From NCBI RefSeq assembly GCF_000152885.1, contig NZ_CH672403.1, positions 303,067-367,066 on the forward strand: a stretch of DNA of 64,000 nt, written 5' to 3'. Positions 1-9,571 of this stretch are shown piece by piece. A program made the translations under genes and the position numbers. This stretch comes from Idiomarina baltica OS145 (GTDB lineage: Bacteria > Pseudomonadota > Gammaproteobacteria > Enterobacterales > Alteromonadaceae). The notes under the pieces were generated by a model. It was not told the DNA's origin. It did not search any database and worked only from the letters and a program-made list of their open reading frames with translations. The first letter of the stretch is position 1; each line of letters opens with the position of its first letter.

Positions 1-1
1 G

Positions 2-664
2 ATCACGGCATTGCGAGAAACGTATCAATCAAAAATCGCGCGTCCCATCACGCCCGTTCGTATTCCAAATCCATTAATTGGTGCCAGTGCGTTAATGCCC
101 CGGCAAACCGAGATGGACGGTGAAGGAAGCTTGTGGCAACGGTTCATTGAACTAACTGCCGATTGGGCTGAACAGGTTGAAACCGAAACTTCGAACTGGC
201 CGCGTGCTAAACAACTCGTTGACTCCGGGAAAGCACAAGTTCTCGTTGGAATCCGAGAAGAACAGATTGATCAACGCTTTATCAAAACAGAACATGCCTT
301 CGCTCGCAGTGCGCCTGTATATCTATTTAGCAAAACTCAAGCAGCGATAGACGATACGCTTGACCACAAGAATGTAAGTTTGTGCGTTGCGGGTGGCGAC
401 TATCAACACTCATTGCTACCCTCAAATGCCAATATTTACACCGCGAATACGTCATTAGACTGCTTTGCACTATTGGATATGGGTCGAGTTGCAGGTGTTG
501 TCGATTACGCGGCCAACTTACCAGACTGGATGGAGACGCCGTATGAACGTTACGCGTTGAGTGACGAAGTGCCACTCTATTTAGCATTCAAAGACAACGC
601 ACAAGGTCAGCTACTGCGCAGTCTGTTTGATAAAGCAATTAAAAACGCTATACCGCGCCCTTAA
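2..664 (+). CDS. Periplasmic solute-binding-like protein, 5' end outside window
   Basis: The frame is open to the left edge, so the N-terminus (including any signal peptide) is probably missing; a TTG at 11 is the first start-like codon but has no convincing ribosome site. The visible part reads like the type 2 periplasmic binding fold of family 3 solute-binding proteins. It has a G-SLWQ-type segment, then a [11 protein letters not shown] segment followed by VLVGI, and in the second half a [11 protein letters not shown] strand-loop and an [14 protein letters not shown] segment, as in binding proteins that lack a dedicated transporter. No permease is adjacent, and the ligand cannot be told. 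Its last 17 bases overlap the end of trmL on the other strand. Fold assignment is by pattern only and moderately sure. Confidence 0.55.
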   Translation: MTALRETYQSKIARPITPVRIPNPLIGASALMPRQTEMDGEGSLWQRFIELTADWAEQVETETSNWPRAKQLVDSGKAQVLVGIREEQIDQRFIKTEHAFARSAPVYLFSKTQAAIDDTLDHKNVSLCVAGGDYQHSLLPSNANIYTANTSLDCFALLDMGRVAGVVDYAANLPDWMETPYERYALSDEVPLYLAFKDNAQGQLLRSLFDKAIKNAIPRP

Positions 665-1112
665 AACCCAACTGACGCCAGGCTTCATACGTAAAAATCG
701 CGACTGAATTTGATAAGTTTAAGCTCCGGCTATCTGGCACCATTGGTAGACGTAACCAATTTTCCTGCGGAAATGTCTGTAAAACGTCCATCGGCAACCC
801 GCGCGTTTCGGGACCAAACAACAGTACATCATTTTCCTCGTACGCGACCTCGGTGTAACGTGTTGAGCCTTTCGTCGTGCACGCAAAAATGCGGTTATAA
901 TCCACGTTTTCTAGAAAGTCCGACCAATTTTTATGGATTTTCACTTGGGTAAGGGCGTGGTAGTCCAAGCCAGCACGGCGCACCTTCTTCTCATCTAAGT
1001 CGAAACCCAGAGGTTCGATAAGATGCAATTGCATGCCCGTATTCGCCGCCAAGCGAATAACATTACCCGTGTTCGGTGGTATTTCCGGTTCAAATAAGAC
1101 CAAATGCAACAT
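648..1112 (-). CDS. trmL: tRNA (cytidine(34)-2'-O)-methyltransferase TrmL
   Basis: TrmL methylates the ribose of the wobble base of tRNA-Leu (CAA and UAA anticodons) using S-adenosylmethionine. The 154-residue protein has the full minimal SPOUT fold: an N-terminal [20 protein letters not shown] segment (residues 7-26), then [11 protein letters not shown] (about 97-107) and [18 protein letters not shown] (about 122-139), which form the trefoil knot that binds SAM. Length equals the usual family size. It is a single gene, divergent from fieF with 66 bases between starts and convergent with the solute-binding-like gene. Function is firmly assigned from family knowledge. Confidence 0.93.
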   Translation of the reverse strand: MLHLVLFEPEIPPNTGNVIRLAANTGMQLHLIEPLGFDLDEKKVRRAGLDYHALTQVKIHKNWSDFLENVDYNRIFACTTKGSTRYTEVAYEENDVLLFGPETRGLPMDVLQTFPQENWLRLPMVPDSRSLNLSNSVAIFTYEAWRQLGFKGAV

Positions 1113-1178
1113 AGTGATTTTATCAGCTACTTAAAAAACGCTAGAATACCATTATCTTAATACGAGGTGTGTATCGAA

Positions 1179-2105
1179 TTGAATTCTCCAACGAGTTATA
1201 AGCATCAATACGCTTTTTGGGTAAAGCTCGCCAGTGCTTCATCGGTCACTACGGCCGCTTTGCTGATAGCCATGAAACTCTACGCTTGGTTTGATACTGA
1301 GTCGGCGAGTATGCTCGCCTCGTTAACTGATTCGTTGCTCGATAGTGGTGCCTCGATTTTTAGTTTTTTCGCCATCCGTTACTCTTTGCAACCCGCAGAT
1401 GATGAGCACCGATTCGGCCACGGTAAAGCCGAATCCCTTGCCGCGTTAGCGCAAAGTGCTTTTGTCGCTGGCTCAGGCATGCTACTTATTTTTCACAGTG
1501 CGCAACAATGGATGGACGATTCACAACTACCTAACTTAGAAACGGGTATTTGGGTCAGTGTGGCAGCCATCGTCATCACCATGGTATTACTGGTGATTCA
1601 ACGGATAGCCATCCGCGTCACCGACTCGCAAGCAGTTAAAGCCGATCATTTGCATTATCAGTCTGATATCTTACTCAACGCGGCGGTTTTAGTTGCGCTG
1701 GTACTGAGCCAGTTTGGCATGCACTGGGCGGATGGCGTGTTTGCCATTTTAATTGCGTTGTATCTAATCTGGGGGGCGATTCGCATCGGCACTGAGGCAT
1801 TTAACTCGTTGATGGATCGCGAACTACCCGAACACTTACAAAAGAAAGTGGTGGATACGGCGCTAGCCATTGACGGTGTTTTAGGGATCCACGGCCTGCG
1901 TACTCGTGAGGCAGGCTCCACACGCTTTATTCAGTTACACATCGAACTCGACAATCATTTGTCTCTGCTCAAAGCCCACGCGATTTCTGATGAAGTCGAA
2001 AGTGCATTGATGAAGGTGTTCCCAAGCGCCGATATCATTGTCCACATGGATCCCGAAATAATCGCCTATGTTGAGGGTTCAATTACTGAGCGTCACTCGA
2101 CTTGA
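1179..2105 (+). CDS. fieF: Cation-efflux pump FieF (CDF family)
   Basis: This inner-membrane metal/proton antiporter exports Zn2+ or Fe2+. I place the start at TTG 1179, which has a GAGGTG ribosome site nine bases upstream and gives an MNSPTSYKH N-terminus close in length to E. coli FieF; a GTG at 1167 in the same frame has no spacer to its only ribosome-like site. Visible CDF features are DSLLDSGAS in the second helix, RYSLQPADDEHRFGHGKAES after it (near-identical to E. coli FieF), a DHLHYQSD metal site in the fifth helix and a C-terminal cytoplasmic domain with LHIELDNHL. Its end overlaps the pldB-like gene by 23 bases on opposite strands. In enterobacteria fieF also lies close to cpxRA, as here. 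Confidence 0.92.
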   Translation: MNSPTSYKHQYAFWVKLASASSVTTAALLIAMKLYAWFDTESASMLASLTDSLLDSGASIFSFFAIRYSLQPADDEHRFGHGKAESLAALAQSAFVAGSGMLLIFHSAQQWMDDSQLPNLETGIWVSVAAIVITMVLLVIQRIAIRVTDSQAVKADHLHYQSDILLNAAVLVALVLSQFGMHWADGVFAILIALYLIWGAIRIGTEAFNSLMDRELPEHLQKKVVDTALAIDGVLGIHGLRTREAGSTRFIQLHIELDNHLSLLKAHAISDEVESALMKVFPSADIIVHMDPEIIAYVEGSITERHST

Positions 2106-3069
2106 GCCTGGCATAGATCGAGTCCATGATGGGCTGTCGATAAACGTCGCTCTCCATCATTAATTCGTGTTTCGCTCCTTTGATCGAGCGAAACTCAACG
2201 TTGGCACCCGCATTGTTAGCAAAACGCTGTTGCGCTTTTTTACTCACCACCACATCGGCTCCCGCATTGAACAATGTCGCCGTTACTTTGAGTTGGCTCC
2301 CCATGCCCTGCAATTGTTTACAAGTCGTCAGTGCTTCATGTAACCAAGCAAACGTCGGTCCGCCGAGTTTAACCCGGGGCTCGCTTTCATAGGCTTCGCG
2401 AAATACTTGGTAACGTTGCTCACTGTGGGTCAACACATTCTCAGCAAAAGGAATCGCAATATAGTCCTTCATACCTAAGAAGTACCACGGGTTATCCGGT
2501 GCAACAGTCTCGTTTAACCAGCGTCCTGCGCCAGCAATCGCACGCGCAATCGCTGCTGGAATACCGGCTGTTCTGATGCCGAACATCGGTGCCGTCAAAA
2601 ACAAATGCTTAAATTTGAAATCCTGCTCGCAACACGCCCAGGATAAAATCGCTCCGCCCATCGAGTGCCCAAGTGCATAACGAGACGCTTTAGGAAAGCG
2701 CTCGTCGATGTGATTCATGAATACACTAAAGTCATCAATAAAATCGCGGAAGTTTGCGACATGGCCCTGATGGCTATTCTTCGTCATGCGCTCTGATAAA
2801 CCTTGCCCGCGATGATCGATGACAGCACAGGAAATACCTTGTTGCGCCAGTTCCCAAATCACTTCTTGGTATTTAATCGCCGCCTCAATACGACCCGTTG
2901 AAATCACCAGTAGTGGCGCTGTATCGCTGACTTTATGATAGGCATAAAAAAGGCGCAGGCCATCCGCTGCGTCTAAATAAATGTGCTCAACTGAATCCGC
3001 CCAGAAAGGGGCGATATGTTGGTGATAAAATTCGAGCCATTGGGGCTCATTATCCGCCGGTCGGATCAT
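2083..3069 (-). CDS. pldB: Alpha/beta hydrolase, lysophospholipase L2 (PldB)-like
   Basis: The 328-residue protein is an alpha/beta hydrolase of the monoacylglycerol lipase/lysophospholipase group. The nucleophile elbow is ALGHSMGGAI (Ser in GHSMG), preceded by AVIDHRGQGLSER, the HRGQG oxyanion region typical of PldB. A late Asp (FNAGADVVVS) and a His in GAKHELMMES complete a plausible Ser-Asp-His triad. No signal peptide is apparent, which fits the membrane-associated cytoplasmic PldB. It lies downstream of cpxRA on the same strand with a 31-base gap, so it may be read through from the Cpx operon. Substrate is inferred; the gene symbol is by similarity. Confidence 0.75.
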   Translation of the reverse strand: MIRPADNEPQWLEFYHQHIAPFWADSVEHIYLDAADGLRLFYAYHKVSDTAPLLVISTGRIEAAIKYQEVIWELAQQGISCAVIDHRGQGLSERMTKNSHQGHVANFRDFIDDFSVFMNHIDERFPKASRYALGHSMGGAILSWACCEQDFKFKHLFLTAPMFGIRTAGIPAAIARAIAGAGRWLNETVAPDNPWYFLGMKDYIAIPFAENVLTHSEQRYQVFREAYESEPRVKLGGPTFAWLHEALTTCKQLQGMGSQLKVTATLFNAGADVVVSKKAQQRFANNAGANVEFRSIKGAKHELMMESDVYRQPIMDSIYARLKSSDAQ

Positions 3070-3100
3070 CCGCTTTGATTCCAGTCGCTATGATTAAGCC

Positions 3101-4456
3101 CTAGTCTAACGGTAAATCCAAGATAACTTCTAGTCCTCCTTGTGGATGATTGCGTGCACGCAGTTGACCGCCTAGAACCAACGCTGAGCGCTGACTTAAC
3201 GCTAAACCTAAACCGACACCTGCCTGATGCTTACGCGACGGGTCGCCGCGGTAAAACGGCTCAAATAGCTTCTCAATGGTTTCTTCATCAACGCCAGGCC
3301 CATGGTCACGCACATAAAGCTGCAACCACTTGCCATGCTTTTCGCAACCAAACTCGACCGCTTTGTCGGTGTAGTGCAGGGCATTACGCATAATATTTTC
3401 TAACACTAACCGGATCAGCTCATCATCGCTCTCAAGTTCGCGCCAATCGCCCTCGCGAATAACGAGCCGATCTTTATATTCAGGATGACTGTACAAGGTG
3501 TCGTCGACAAGCCGTTGCACCAACTTGCGCAGATCAACGGTATGCGTATTTAAGCTGATTAAGCCGTTCTCAAGTTTCGAGAGTGACAAGATACGTTCAA
3601 TGATTTGATTCAAGCGCTCACTATCGCGACGCAACTGTTGCCAATGTGCATCCTCTTGATGCTCATCTTCGCTGAGATCGAGGGCGACTTGCATCCGTGC
3701 CATCGGCGAACGCAATTCGTGTGACACATCACTTAATAAGCGCCGTTGCGCATCACGAGAAATAGCAAGATCGCGCGCTGTCTGCGCTAGGGCTCGCGCC
3801 AGCTCGCCCACTTCATCTTTACGTCGAGGCAACTGGCCTAACTCAGGCTCAGCACTACCTTGAGCAACCTCACGGGTAGCTCGGATCATGCGCTTTATCG
3901 GTCGAATCAGCCAGATACCCAACAAAATCGCAATCGCTAAACTACCGCCCACCAACGTCCAACTGCGCGCCCGCATCAACTCTTGCTCTGCTTCTTCACG
4001 ATCAGTCCACTCCGACGCTTTTAGTGGACGAGTGATTAGAAGCTTATTGCCTTTAAACTCGAAAGGACCTATCAACAAACGATCTTCGAGTGGCATTTGC
4101 ATCGGCTCATCGTAGTTTAAAAAGCGCAACATGGTTTGCCGATAACGTTGCGATAAGAACTCATCCATCATCAACTTTTGCTGACCTTGCGCGAGTACTC
4201 GGGCTGCAACGCGATAATCACCTGTCAATAAACGTCCAGGCTGCAAAGAAAGATAGGTCAGCTCATTTTCGAGCAACGGCGCTAAGGTACGCCGAATGGG
4301 TTCCGCGATAGGTTTAACTTCGGGTGTGACTTTATTCCAGACCGCAAGCAAGTAACCGCTGCTGGCGGTTAAAAACAGTAACGCCCAAAACAGCAGGAGC
4401 AACCGCAGCGTAAGCGATTGGTACCAGCGGATCGGGCGTTTACGGTGCGGCTTCAT
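3101..4456 (-). CDS. cpxA: Envelope-stress sensor histidine kinase CpxA
   Basis: CpxA senses envelope stress and phosphorylates or dephosphorylates CpxR. The 451 residues show a first membrane helix (about 17-38), a periplasmic sensor region (about 40-165), a second helix (about 167-185), a HAMP linker, a dimerisation/phosphoacceptor helix with SHELRSPMAR (His246), and an ATPase domain with an N box (ENIMRNALHYT), G1 (DHGPGVDEE) and G2 (GVGLGLAL). The start codon overlaps the stop of cpxR, so the two are translationally coupled. A single long response-regulator gene upstream matches the E. coli cpxRA order. Confidence 0.9.
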   Translation of the reverse strand: MKPHRKRPIRWYQSLTLRLLLLFWALLFLTASSGYLLAVWNKVTPEVKPIAEPIRRTLAPLLENELTYLSLQPGRLLTGDYRVAARVLAQGQQKLMMDEFLSQRYRQTMLRFLNYDEPMQMPLEDRLLIGPFEFKGNKLLITRPLKASEWTDREEAEQELMRARSWTLVGGSLAIAILLGIWLIRPIKRMIRATREVAQGSAEPELGQLPRRKDEVGELARALAQTARDLAISRDAQRRLLSDVSHELRSPMARMQVALDLSEDEHQEDAHWQQLRRDSERLNQIIERILSLSKLENGLISLNTHTVDLRKLVQRLVDDTLYSHPEYKDRLVIREGDWRELESDDELIRLVLENIMRNALHYTDKAVEFGCEKHGKWLQLYVRDHGPGVDEETIEKLFEPFYRGDPSRKHQAGVGLGLALSQRSALVLGGQLRARNHPQGGLEVILDLPLD

Positions 4457-5133
4457 TATTCGTTGACGAGACGATATCCCCGACCACGAACGGTTTGAAT
4501 GCGCTCAGGATTAGCCGGTAATTTTTTACGAATATTGCTGATATGTACGTCGAGACTACGATCAAACGGCCCCATCTTACGGCCCAGCGCAGCCACCGAG
4601 AGTTGGTCTTTACTCACCATTTGTCCCGCTTGCTGCATCAAACAACGCAGAATATCGAACTCTGTCGGTGTCATAACCAACGGCTGGCGGTCGCAGGTGA
4701 CTTCTGCCTTACTCGGATCGAGTGTAAAGCCACTCACCGTTAATACCTCGTTTTGCATCATGGTATTAGCCGTTCGGCGTAGTAGCGCTCGTACGCGTGC
4801 TATTAACTCACGCGGATTAAATGGTTTGGGTAAATAGTCGTCTGCGCCGAGCTCGAGCCCCATTACACGGTCATCATCATCTCCGCGCGCGGTTAACATC
4901 AGTACTGCGGTATCACGATGTTGCTGACGTAAGCGTTGTAATAACTGCATACCATCAATACCGGGCAGCATGACGTCTAACAAGATCAGCTCGAAGTCCC
5001 CGTTTAAAGCGGCATCCAGTCCTTTAACGCCATCATCAACTACGGTCAGCTCGACCGCCTCTCGTTTAAAGAGCTCGGTCAGCATCGCTGACATTTCATG
5101 GTCGTCATCAATGAGTAGAACAGAATGTGTCAT
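4456..5133 (-). CDS. cpxR: Response regulator CpxR (OmpR family)
   Basis: CpxR activates envelope-protein folding and degradation genes. The receiver domain has an acidic cluster (IDDDHE) and phosphoacceptor Asp53 in LLDVMLPG, with the T-A pair LMLTARG and Lys in PKPFNPREL. The winged-helix effector domain ends with RKMGPFDRSLDVHISNIR and TVRGRGYRLV, almost the CpxR signature. I use the ATG at 5133; a TTG at 5139 in frame is an alternative with a GGGA five bases before it. No cpxP-like gene lies upstream: ntrC ends 78 bases away. An exact CpxR box overlaps the ntrC stop, which suggests autoregulation. Confidence 0.92.
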   Translation of the reverse strand: MTHSVLLIDDDHEMSAMLTELFKREAVELTVVDDGVKGLDAALNGDFELILLDVMLPGIDGMQLLQRLRQQHRDTAVLMLTARGDDDDRVMGLELGADDYLPKPFNPRELIARVRALLRRTANTMMQNEVLTVSGFTLDPSKAEVTCDRQPLVMTPTEFDILRCLMQQAGQMVSKDQLSVAALGRKMGPFDRSLDVHISNIRKKLPANPERIQTVRGRGYRLVNE

Positions 5134-5173
5134 GGTCAATTGAGTCCCGTTTAAAGTGTAAAGACCATCTTCT

Positions 5174-5215
5174 AAAATAGCACAGCGTAACGCGACTCTC
5201 TTTACAAAGATTTAC
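5174..5215 (-). promoter_or_regulatory. CpxR box and probable cpxRA promoter
   Basis: Read on the minus strand, bases 5215-5201 are GTAAATCTTTGTAAA, two exact GTAAA half-sites separated by five bases, the published CpxR-box form. A TATTTT that could serve as -10 lies at 5179-5174, which puts the box centre about 40 bases upstream of a start near 5168, a normal activator position. The box overlaps the ntrC stop codon. Binding and autoregulation are inferred. Confidence 0.7.
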
Positions 5216-6606
5216 TTGCTCAATAACTTGAGCTTGCGCGTTAGCGTATTGCGCCCCCAGCCAAGCCAATGTGCGGCTTTTTGCTTGTGTCCGTCGCACT
5301 TCTCCAGTGCAATGCGCAAGGCGATGCGCTCAACATCCTGTATAATAGGTGTCATATTATCATAGTTATGGGTTTGTGTGCGCAACTCGTGTGCCAGTAG
5401 CTCGCGCCAATTCCCTGTCGATTGACCGTTTTCCAGCTGTTCGCTCTGTTCTAGAAGCTCATGGGGCAGTTCATCGGGGCTGACTTGTTGTGCGGGCGCC
5501 ATCACCGTAAGCCAACGACACACATTTTCGAGCTGCCTTACATTACCCGGCCACCCGTATGCTTCAAGTTGCGCCAACGCTGCGTCTGATAACTGTTTCT
5601 CGCTCACTTCGAGCTCAATAGCTGACTGCTTTAAAAAGTACCTTGCCAGCAAAGGTATATCCTGCTTGCGTTCACGCAAGGCAGGCAACCGCAACTGAAT
5701 AACATTGAGTCGATGATATAAGTCCTCACGGAATTCGTTGTTTGCAACAGCCTCTTTTAAATCTCGGTGGGTAGCGGCGATGACCCGCACATTAACCTGT
5801 ACCGGCTGATGCGCACCGACTGGATAAAACTGGCCTTCGGCTAACACACGCAATAAGCGGGTTTGCACCGAAAGTGGCATATCGCCAATTTCATCTAAAA
5901 ATAGCGTCCCACCATCGGCTTGTAAAAACCGTCCATCGCGCTTTTTATCAGCCCCAGTAAATGCGCCTCGCTCGTGACCGAACAGCTCGGATTCAACCAA
6001 GTCGGCTGGAATGGCTGCCATATTCAATGCAATAAACGGCTTATCTGATCGTGGACTATGTTTGTGCAATGCACGCGCAACGCGCTCTTTACCCGTGCCC
6101 GTCTCACCCGTAATCAATACGCTTACGCTCGAAGCCGACAGCCGACCAATGGCACGAAATACATCTTGCATGGGGGCTGACTCGCCAATAATATCATTAT
6201 TCGCTTGCTGCGCACTGACCCTCACCTCAGGCTTACTGCGATGCGCCATTGCTTTCGCAACCACGTTGCGAGCTTCCTCAATATCAAAGGGCTTAGCCAA
6301 ATACTCGAAGGCACCGCCTTTGAAAGCACTCACCGCGGTATCCAGATCCGAATGAGCGGTCATAATCACGATGGGTAAATCAGGGTCTCGCTGTTTTATT
6401 TGCTTTAGCAAGGCTAAGCCATCGGTGCCCGGCATACGAATATCACTAATGATGGTATCGGGAACTTTCGAATCAAGCGCTCGCGTGAGTTCATCGGCAC
6501 GCTCAAAGACTTGCACTTGATAACCCGAGCGTTCAAATGCTTTATGAAGTACCCATCGAATAGAGGGGTCATCGTCTAGAATCCATAGGTGTTGCGCTTG
6601 GCTCAT
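5212..6606 (-). CDS. glnG: Nitrogen regulator NtrC (sigma-54 activator)
   Basis: NtrC-P activates sigma-54 promoters under nitrogen limitation. The 464 residues divide into a receiver (Asp55 in ISDIRMPG, Lys in AKPFDIEE), a AAA+ domain with Walker A GETGTGKE (167-174), the sigma-54 contact loop GAFTGA (214-219), Walker [10 protein letters not shown] and an R finger region (ELYHR-like EDLYHRLNV), then a Fis-type helix-turn-helix ([18 protein letters not shown]) at the C-terminus. The start overlaps the ntrB stop by four bases. It is the last gene of glnA-ntrB-ntrC. Full-length and intact. Confidence 0.95.
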   Translation of the reverse strand: MSQAQHLWILDDDPSIRWVLHKAFERSGYQVQVFERADELTRALDSKVPDTIISDIRMPGTDGLALLKQIKQRDPDLPIVIMTAHSDLDTAVSAFKGGAFEYLAKPFDIEEARNVVAKAMAHRSKPEVRVSAQQANNDIIGESAPMQDVFRAIGRLSASSVSVLITGETGTGKERVARALHKHSPRSDKPFIALNMAAIPADLVESELFGHERGAFTGADKKRDGRFLQADGGTLFLDEIGDMPLSVQTRLLRVLAEGQFYPVGAHQPVQVNVRVIAATHRDLKEAVANNEFREDLYHRLNVIQLRLPALRERKQDIPLLARYFLKQSAIELEVSEKQLSDAALAQLEAYGWPGNVRQLENVCRWLTVMAPAQQVSPDELPHELLEQSEQLENGQSTGNWRELLAHELRTQTHNYDNMTPIIQDVERIALRIALEKCDGHKQKAAHWLGWGRNTLTRKLKLLSK

Positions 6607-7667
6607 AGATTCGCCTCCTCAGTAACTTGTCGTTGATACGGGAGGTATATCCTAAACACCGTGTTTCCCGGCTCGGAGTCGACCTCGATTTTGCCTTGGT
6701 GTTGATGAACTAAACTATGCGCCATGGATAACCCCAAACCCGTGCCTTCGGCTCGACCGCTCACCATTGGATAAAATAAACTCGCCTTAATTGCATCATC
6801 GATACCCGGGCCATCATCGATAATACTGATCACTGCACATTGACGATAACGACGCCCCAATAACGTCAATTGATGCTCAATGCGCGATTTAAAAGTAATT
6901 TGTCCCTCACCATTCAGTGCTTGAGCCGCATTTTGCGCGATATTTAAGAAAACTTGTTCACAGGATTCAGCCATTGCCCACAGTTCAGGCAATGAAGGAT
7001 CATAGTCACGTTTTATGCTAAGACGTTCGCCGTATTCGTAACGCACGGTTTTGGCCACGCGTTCGAGTAGCTCATGCAGGTTAGTTTCACGTTTTTGCTC
7101 GGCTTGTACCGGGCCCATCATGCGATCAATCAAAGTACGTAACCTATCGGCTTGCGTCACAATAAGGTCGGTATACTCTTTTAATTCCTCATCTGGCAAT
7201 TCGAGTGCCAGCAATTGCGCAGCGCCCCGCAGGCCCCCTAATGGGTTTTTAATTTCATGCGCCATCCCACGTAACAATGACTGTGTAGCAAATAGCTGCT
7301 GTTGTTGCTGTGTTTCACGTGAAATCTGGCGTTGTAAGTCGACTTGTTTGAGCTCGATAAGCCAGTGCTTTTTTGCATCATCATGCAATGACTGAATACT
7401 GACTTCAGTAGTCACCCTTTGCCCCGAATGAAGAAAGAAGCTGGCTTCGGAGTTCACCACGGTTTGGTCTTCGGACAAACAATTCTGCAGTGTACTTAAT
7501 GGTAGGTCGCTCTCGTAGTATGCCTCAGCAAAAGGCTCACCAATAAGACGCTTGGCGCTATGGTCAAAAATCGATTCAGCTGCAGCGTTGACGTAACGCA
7601 CGATCCATTGATCGTCGACAATAACCACACCGGTCAGTAGCTGATTCAATATGGACGCCAGATTCAC
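6603..7667 (-). CDS. glnL: Nitrogen sensor kinase/phosphatase NtrB
   Basis: NtrB phosphorylates NtrC when nitrogen is scarce and, with PII, dephosphorylates it when nitrogen is plentiful. The 354-residue cytoplasmic protein has a PAS domain (about 1-110), a Gln-rich linker (about 112-128), a phosphoacceptor motif MAHEIKNPLGG (His137), an N box (QNAAQAL), DDGPGID and GTGLGLS. No membrane helices are seen, as expected. It starts 92 bases before the glnA stop-side boundary, after a terminator and an NtrC box, so its expression can be set apart from glnA. Confidence 0.94.
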   Translation of the reverse strand: MNLASILNQLLTGVVIVDDQWIVRYVNAAAESIFDHSAKRLIGEPFAEAYYESDLPLSTLQNCLSEDQTVVNSEASFFLHSGQRVTTEVSIQSLHDDAKKHWLIELKQVDLQRQISRETQQQQQLFATQSLLRGMAHEIKNPLGGLRGAAQLLALELPDEELKEYTDLIVTQADRLRTLIDRMMGPVQAEQKRETNLHELLERVAKTVRYEYGERLSIKRDYDPSLPELWAMAESCEQVFLNIAQNAAQALNGEGQITFKSRIEHQLTLLGRRYRQCAVISIIDDGPGIDDAIKASLFYPMVSGRAEGTGLGLSMAHSLVHQHQGKIEVDSEPGNTVFRIYLPYQRQVTEEANL

Positions 7668-7689
7668 TCAAATACACTCCACAATAGCC

Positions 7690-7706
7690 TGCACTAATTT
7701 GGTGCA
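7690..7706. promoter_or_regulatory. NtrC binding site before ntrB
   Basis: TGCACTAATTTGGTGCA is a near-perfect dyad and fits the NtrC consensus (TGCAC ... GTGCA). It lies 23 bases upstream of the ntrB start. In enterobacteria a single NtrC site overlaps the glnL promoter and represses it; the same arrangement is likely here. Sequence match is direct, role is inferred. Confidence 0.75.
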
Positions 7707-7718
7707 TATACACGGCTT

Positions 7719-7740
7719 AAAAAGGGAGGCTTTGCCTCCC
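7719..7740 (-). terminator. Intrinsic terminator after glnA
   Basis: On the minus strand a seven-base-pair stem GGGAGGC/GCCTCCC with a three-base loop is followed by five T residues. It lies 20 bases after the glnA stop and would make most glnA transcripts monocistronic, with partial read-through into ntrBC. Confidence 0.85.
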
Positions 7741-7759
7741 TTCTTGCAACCGTCTTAAT

Positions 7760-9169
7760 TTAAACGCTGTAGTACATATCGAATTCAACAGGGTGTGTTG
7801 TTTTCTTCAATGTTTCTACTTCGTTGTACTTGAGGCCGATGTATGCGTCGATCATGTCGTCATCCATCACACCGCCTTGCTTGAGGAAGTCACGGTCTTT
7901 ATCCAGTGCATCCAGTGCCATTTCAAGTGAATGACATACTGTTGGGATGTCTTTCGCTTCTTCCGGTGGCAGGTTGTACAAGTCTTTGTCCATCGCATCG
8001 CCAGGGTGGATCTTGTTACGGATACCGTCCAAGCCCGCCATTAATAGTGCGGTGAAGCACAAGTATGGGTTCGCGCTTGGGTCAGGGAAGCGCACTTCGA
8101 TACGACGCGCTTTAGCACTCGATACCAATGGAATACGAATCGATGCAGAACGGTTACGCGCTGAGTAAGCCAACATAACAGGCGCCTCAAACCCAGGTAC
8201 CAAACGTTTGTACGAGTTAGTCGATGGGTTAGTAAACGCGTTGATAGCGCGTGCGTGCTTAATGATACCGCCAATGTAATATAACGCGGTTTCGCTCAAG
8301 CCTGCGTACTGGTCGCCGGCAAACAGGTTTTGACCATCTTTCGCCAGTGACATATGAACGTGCATACCCGAGCCGTTATCACCGACCAATGGCTTAGGCA
8401 TAAAGGTCGCGGTCATACCATAGGAGTGCGCTACGTTGTGCACAACATATTTGTAGATTTGAATTTCGTCGGCTTTCTTAGTCAGGCTGTTGAACTGAGT
8501 TGCCACTTCGTTCTGACCCGCTGTCGCCACTTCGTGGTGGTGAGCTTCAACAACCAAGCCCATGTCTTCCATCACCAAGCTCATGGTGCCACGAATATCA
8601 TGCGCAGAGTCAACCGGAGGCACTGGGAAGTAACCGCCTTTTACGCCCGGACGGTGCGCCAAGTTACCTTCTGAGTATTCACGACCCGAGTTCCACTTTG
8701 CTTCCTCGGCATCGATCTTGTAGAACGAACCGCTCATGTCGGTGTGGAAACGCACATCATTAAATAAGAAGAACTCTGGTTCAGGACCAAAGAATGCACT
8801 GTCAGCCACGCCTGATGCTTGCAAGAACTCTTCTGCGCGTTTCGCGATAGAACGAGGATCGCGGCTGTAGCCTTGCATGGTATCAGGTTCTAAAATGTCA
8901 CACCGTACGTTCAGTGTCATTTCGTCGGTAAACGGGTCGAGTACCAACGACTCTGCGTCTGGCATCAACACCATGTCTGACTCGTTAATACCTTTCCAGC
9001 CAGCGATTGAAGAACCGTCGAACATTTTACCTTCTTCGAAGAAATCGTCGTCGATTTGCGACACCGGGATTGTGACGTGCTGTTCTTTACCTTTGGTATC
9101 GGTAAAGCGTAAGTCGACGAATTTGACGTCATGCTCTTTAATGGCGTCGAAAATCTTACTTGCTGACAT
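7760..9169 (-). CDS. glnA: Glutamine synthetase type I (GlnA)
   Basis: GlnA makes glutamine from glutamate, ammonia and ATP as a dodecamer. The start is ATG 9169, preceded by GGAGG with a six-base spacer, giving 469 residues, the exact E. coli length; an earlier in-frame ATG at 9199 would add ten unsupported residues. Seen motifs include [17 protein letters not shown], the ATP site [30 protein letters not shown] and the regulatory Tyr in [10 protein letters not shown] that is adenylylated in the GlnE-controlled type. Glutamate from the hut pathway in this window would feed it. Regulated by a sigma-54 promoter with NtrC sites. Confidence 0.98.
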   Translation of the reverse strand: MSASKIFDAIKEHDVKFVDLRFTDTKGKEQHVTIPVSQIDDDFFEEGKMFDGSSIAGWKGINESDMVLMPDAESLVLDPFTDEMTLNVRCDILEPDTMQGYSRDPRSIAKRAEEFLQASGVADSAFFGPEPEFFLFNDVRFHTDMSGSFYKIDAEEAKWNSGREYSEGNLAHRPGVKGGYFPVPPVDSAHDIRGTMSLVMEDMGLVVEAHHHEVATAGQNEVATQFNSLTKKADEIQIYKYVVHNVAHSYGMTATFMPKPLVGDNGSGMHVHMSLAKDGQNLFAGDQYAGLSETALYYIGGIIKHARAINAFTNPSTNSYKRLVPGFEAPVMLAYSARNRSASIRIPLVSSAKARRIEVRFPDPSANPYLCFTALLMAGLDGIRNKIHPGDAMDKDLYNLPPEEAKDIPTVCHSLEMALDALDKDRDFLKQGGVMDDDMIDAYIGLKYNEVETLKKTTHPVEFDMYYSV

Positions 9170-9284
9170 GTTTTCCTCCAGCGGAATCTTGAATATCAAA
9201 AGTCAAAATAAACATATATCAATAACTGATTAAATCCAGTTTTATACAGCTATTGTTGTGTACCTCTTAGGATGCATATTGGAT

Positions 9285-9300
9285 TGCAATCCACGTGCCA
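9285..9300 (-). promoter_or_regulatory. Sigma-54 promoter of glnA
   Basis: On the minus strand TGGCAC (9300-9295), five bases, TTGC (9289-9286) is an exact -24/-12 element. Transcription would start near 9275, giving a leader of about 106 bases before the glnA ATG. Confidence 0.9.
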
Positions 9301-9374
9301 AATATATAACTCATTGTTTTTAAAGTTTTTTAATAAATTAGAGTTCCGTTGAAACGTTGAAAACAACTAAAATT

Positions 9375-9411
9375 TGCACCAATTTGGTTCATTGTAGACC
9401 ATTTTGGTGCA
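9375..9411. promoter_or_regulatory. Two tandem NtrC enhancer sites for glnA
   Basis: TGCACCAATTTGGTTCA (9375-9391) and TAGACCATTTTGGTGCA (9395-9411) both fit the NtrC dyad; each has one perfect and one weaker half. Their centres are 20 bases (about two helical turns) apart and lie about 108 and 128 bases upstream of the predicted sigma-54 start. The remaining bases between glnA and typA (9170-9571) show only AT-rich sequence and a TAGAAT at 9491-9496 that may be the typA -10. Confidence 0.85.
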
Positions 9412-9571
9412 AATAAGCATTAATTCCTATTGATTCATGTCATTCTGATGAAAAATTCAACAGCCCCTTTTTATATCGTTAGCAAACAGGTAGAATACGC
9501 CGCTATTTTCATCAACCCCTTGTCGGTTTAGACAACGTTGTTCACTTTCCGACATCAATAGGCTGTTCTTA

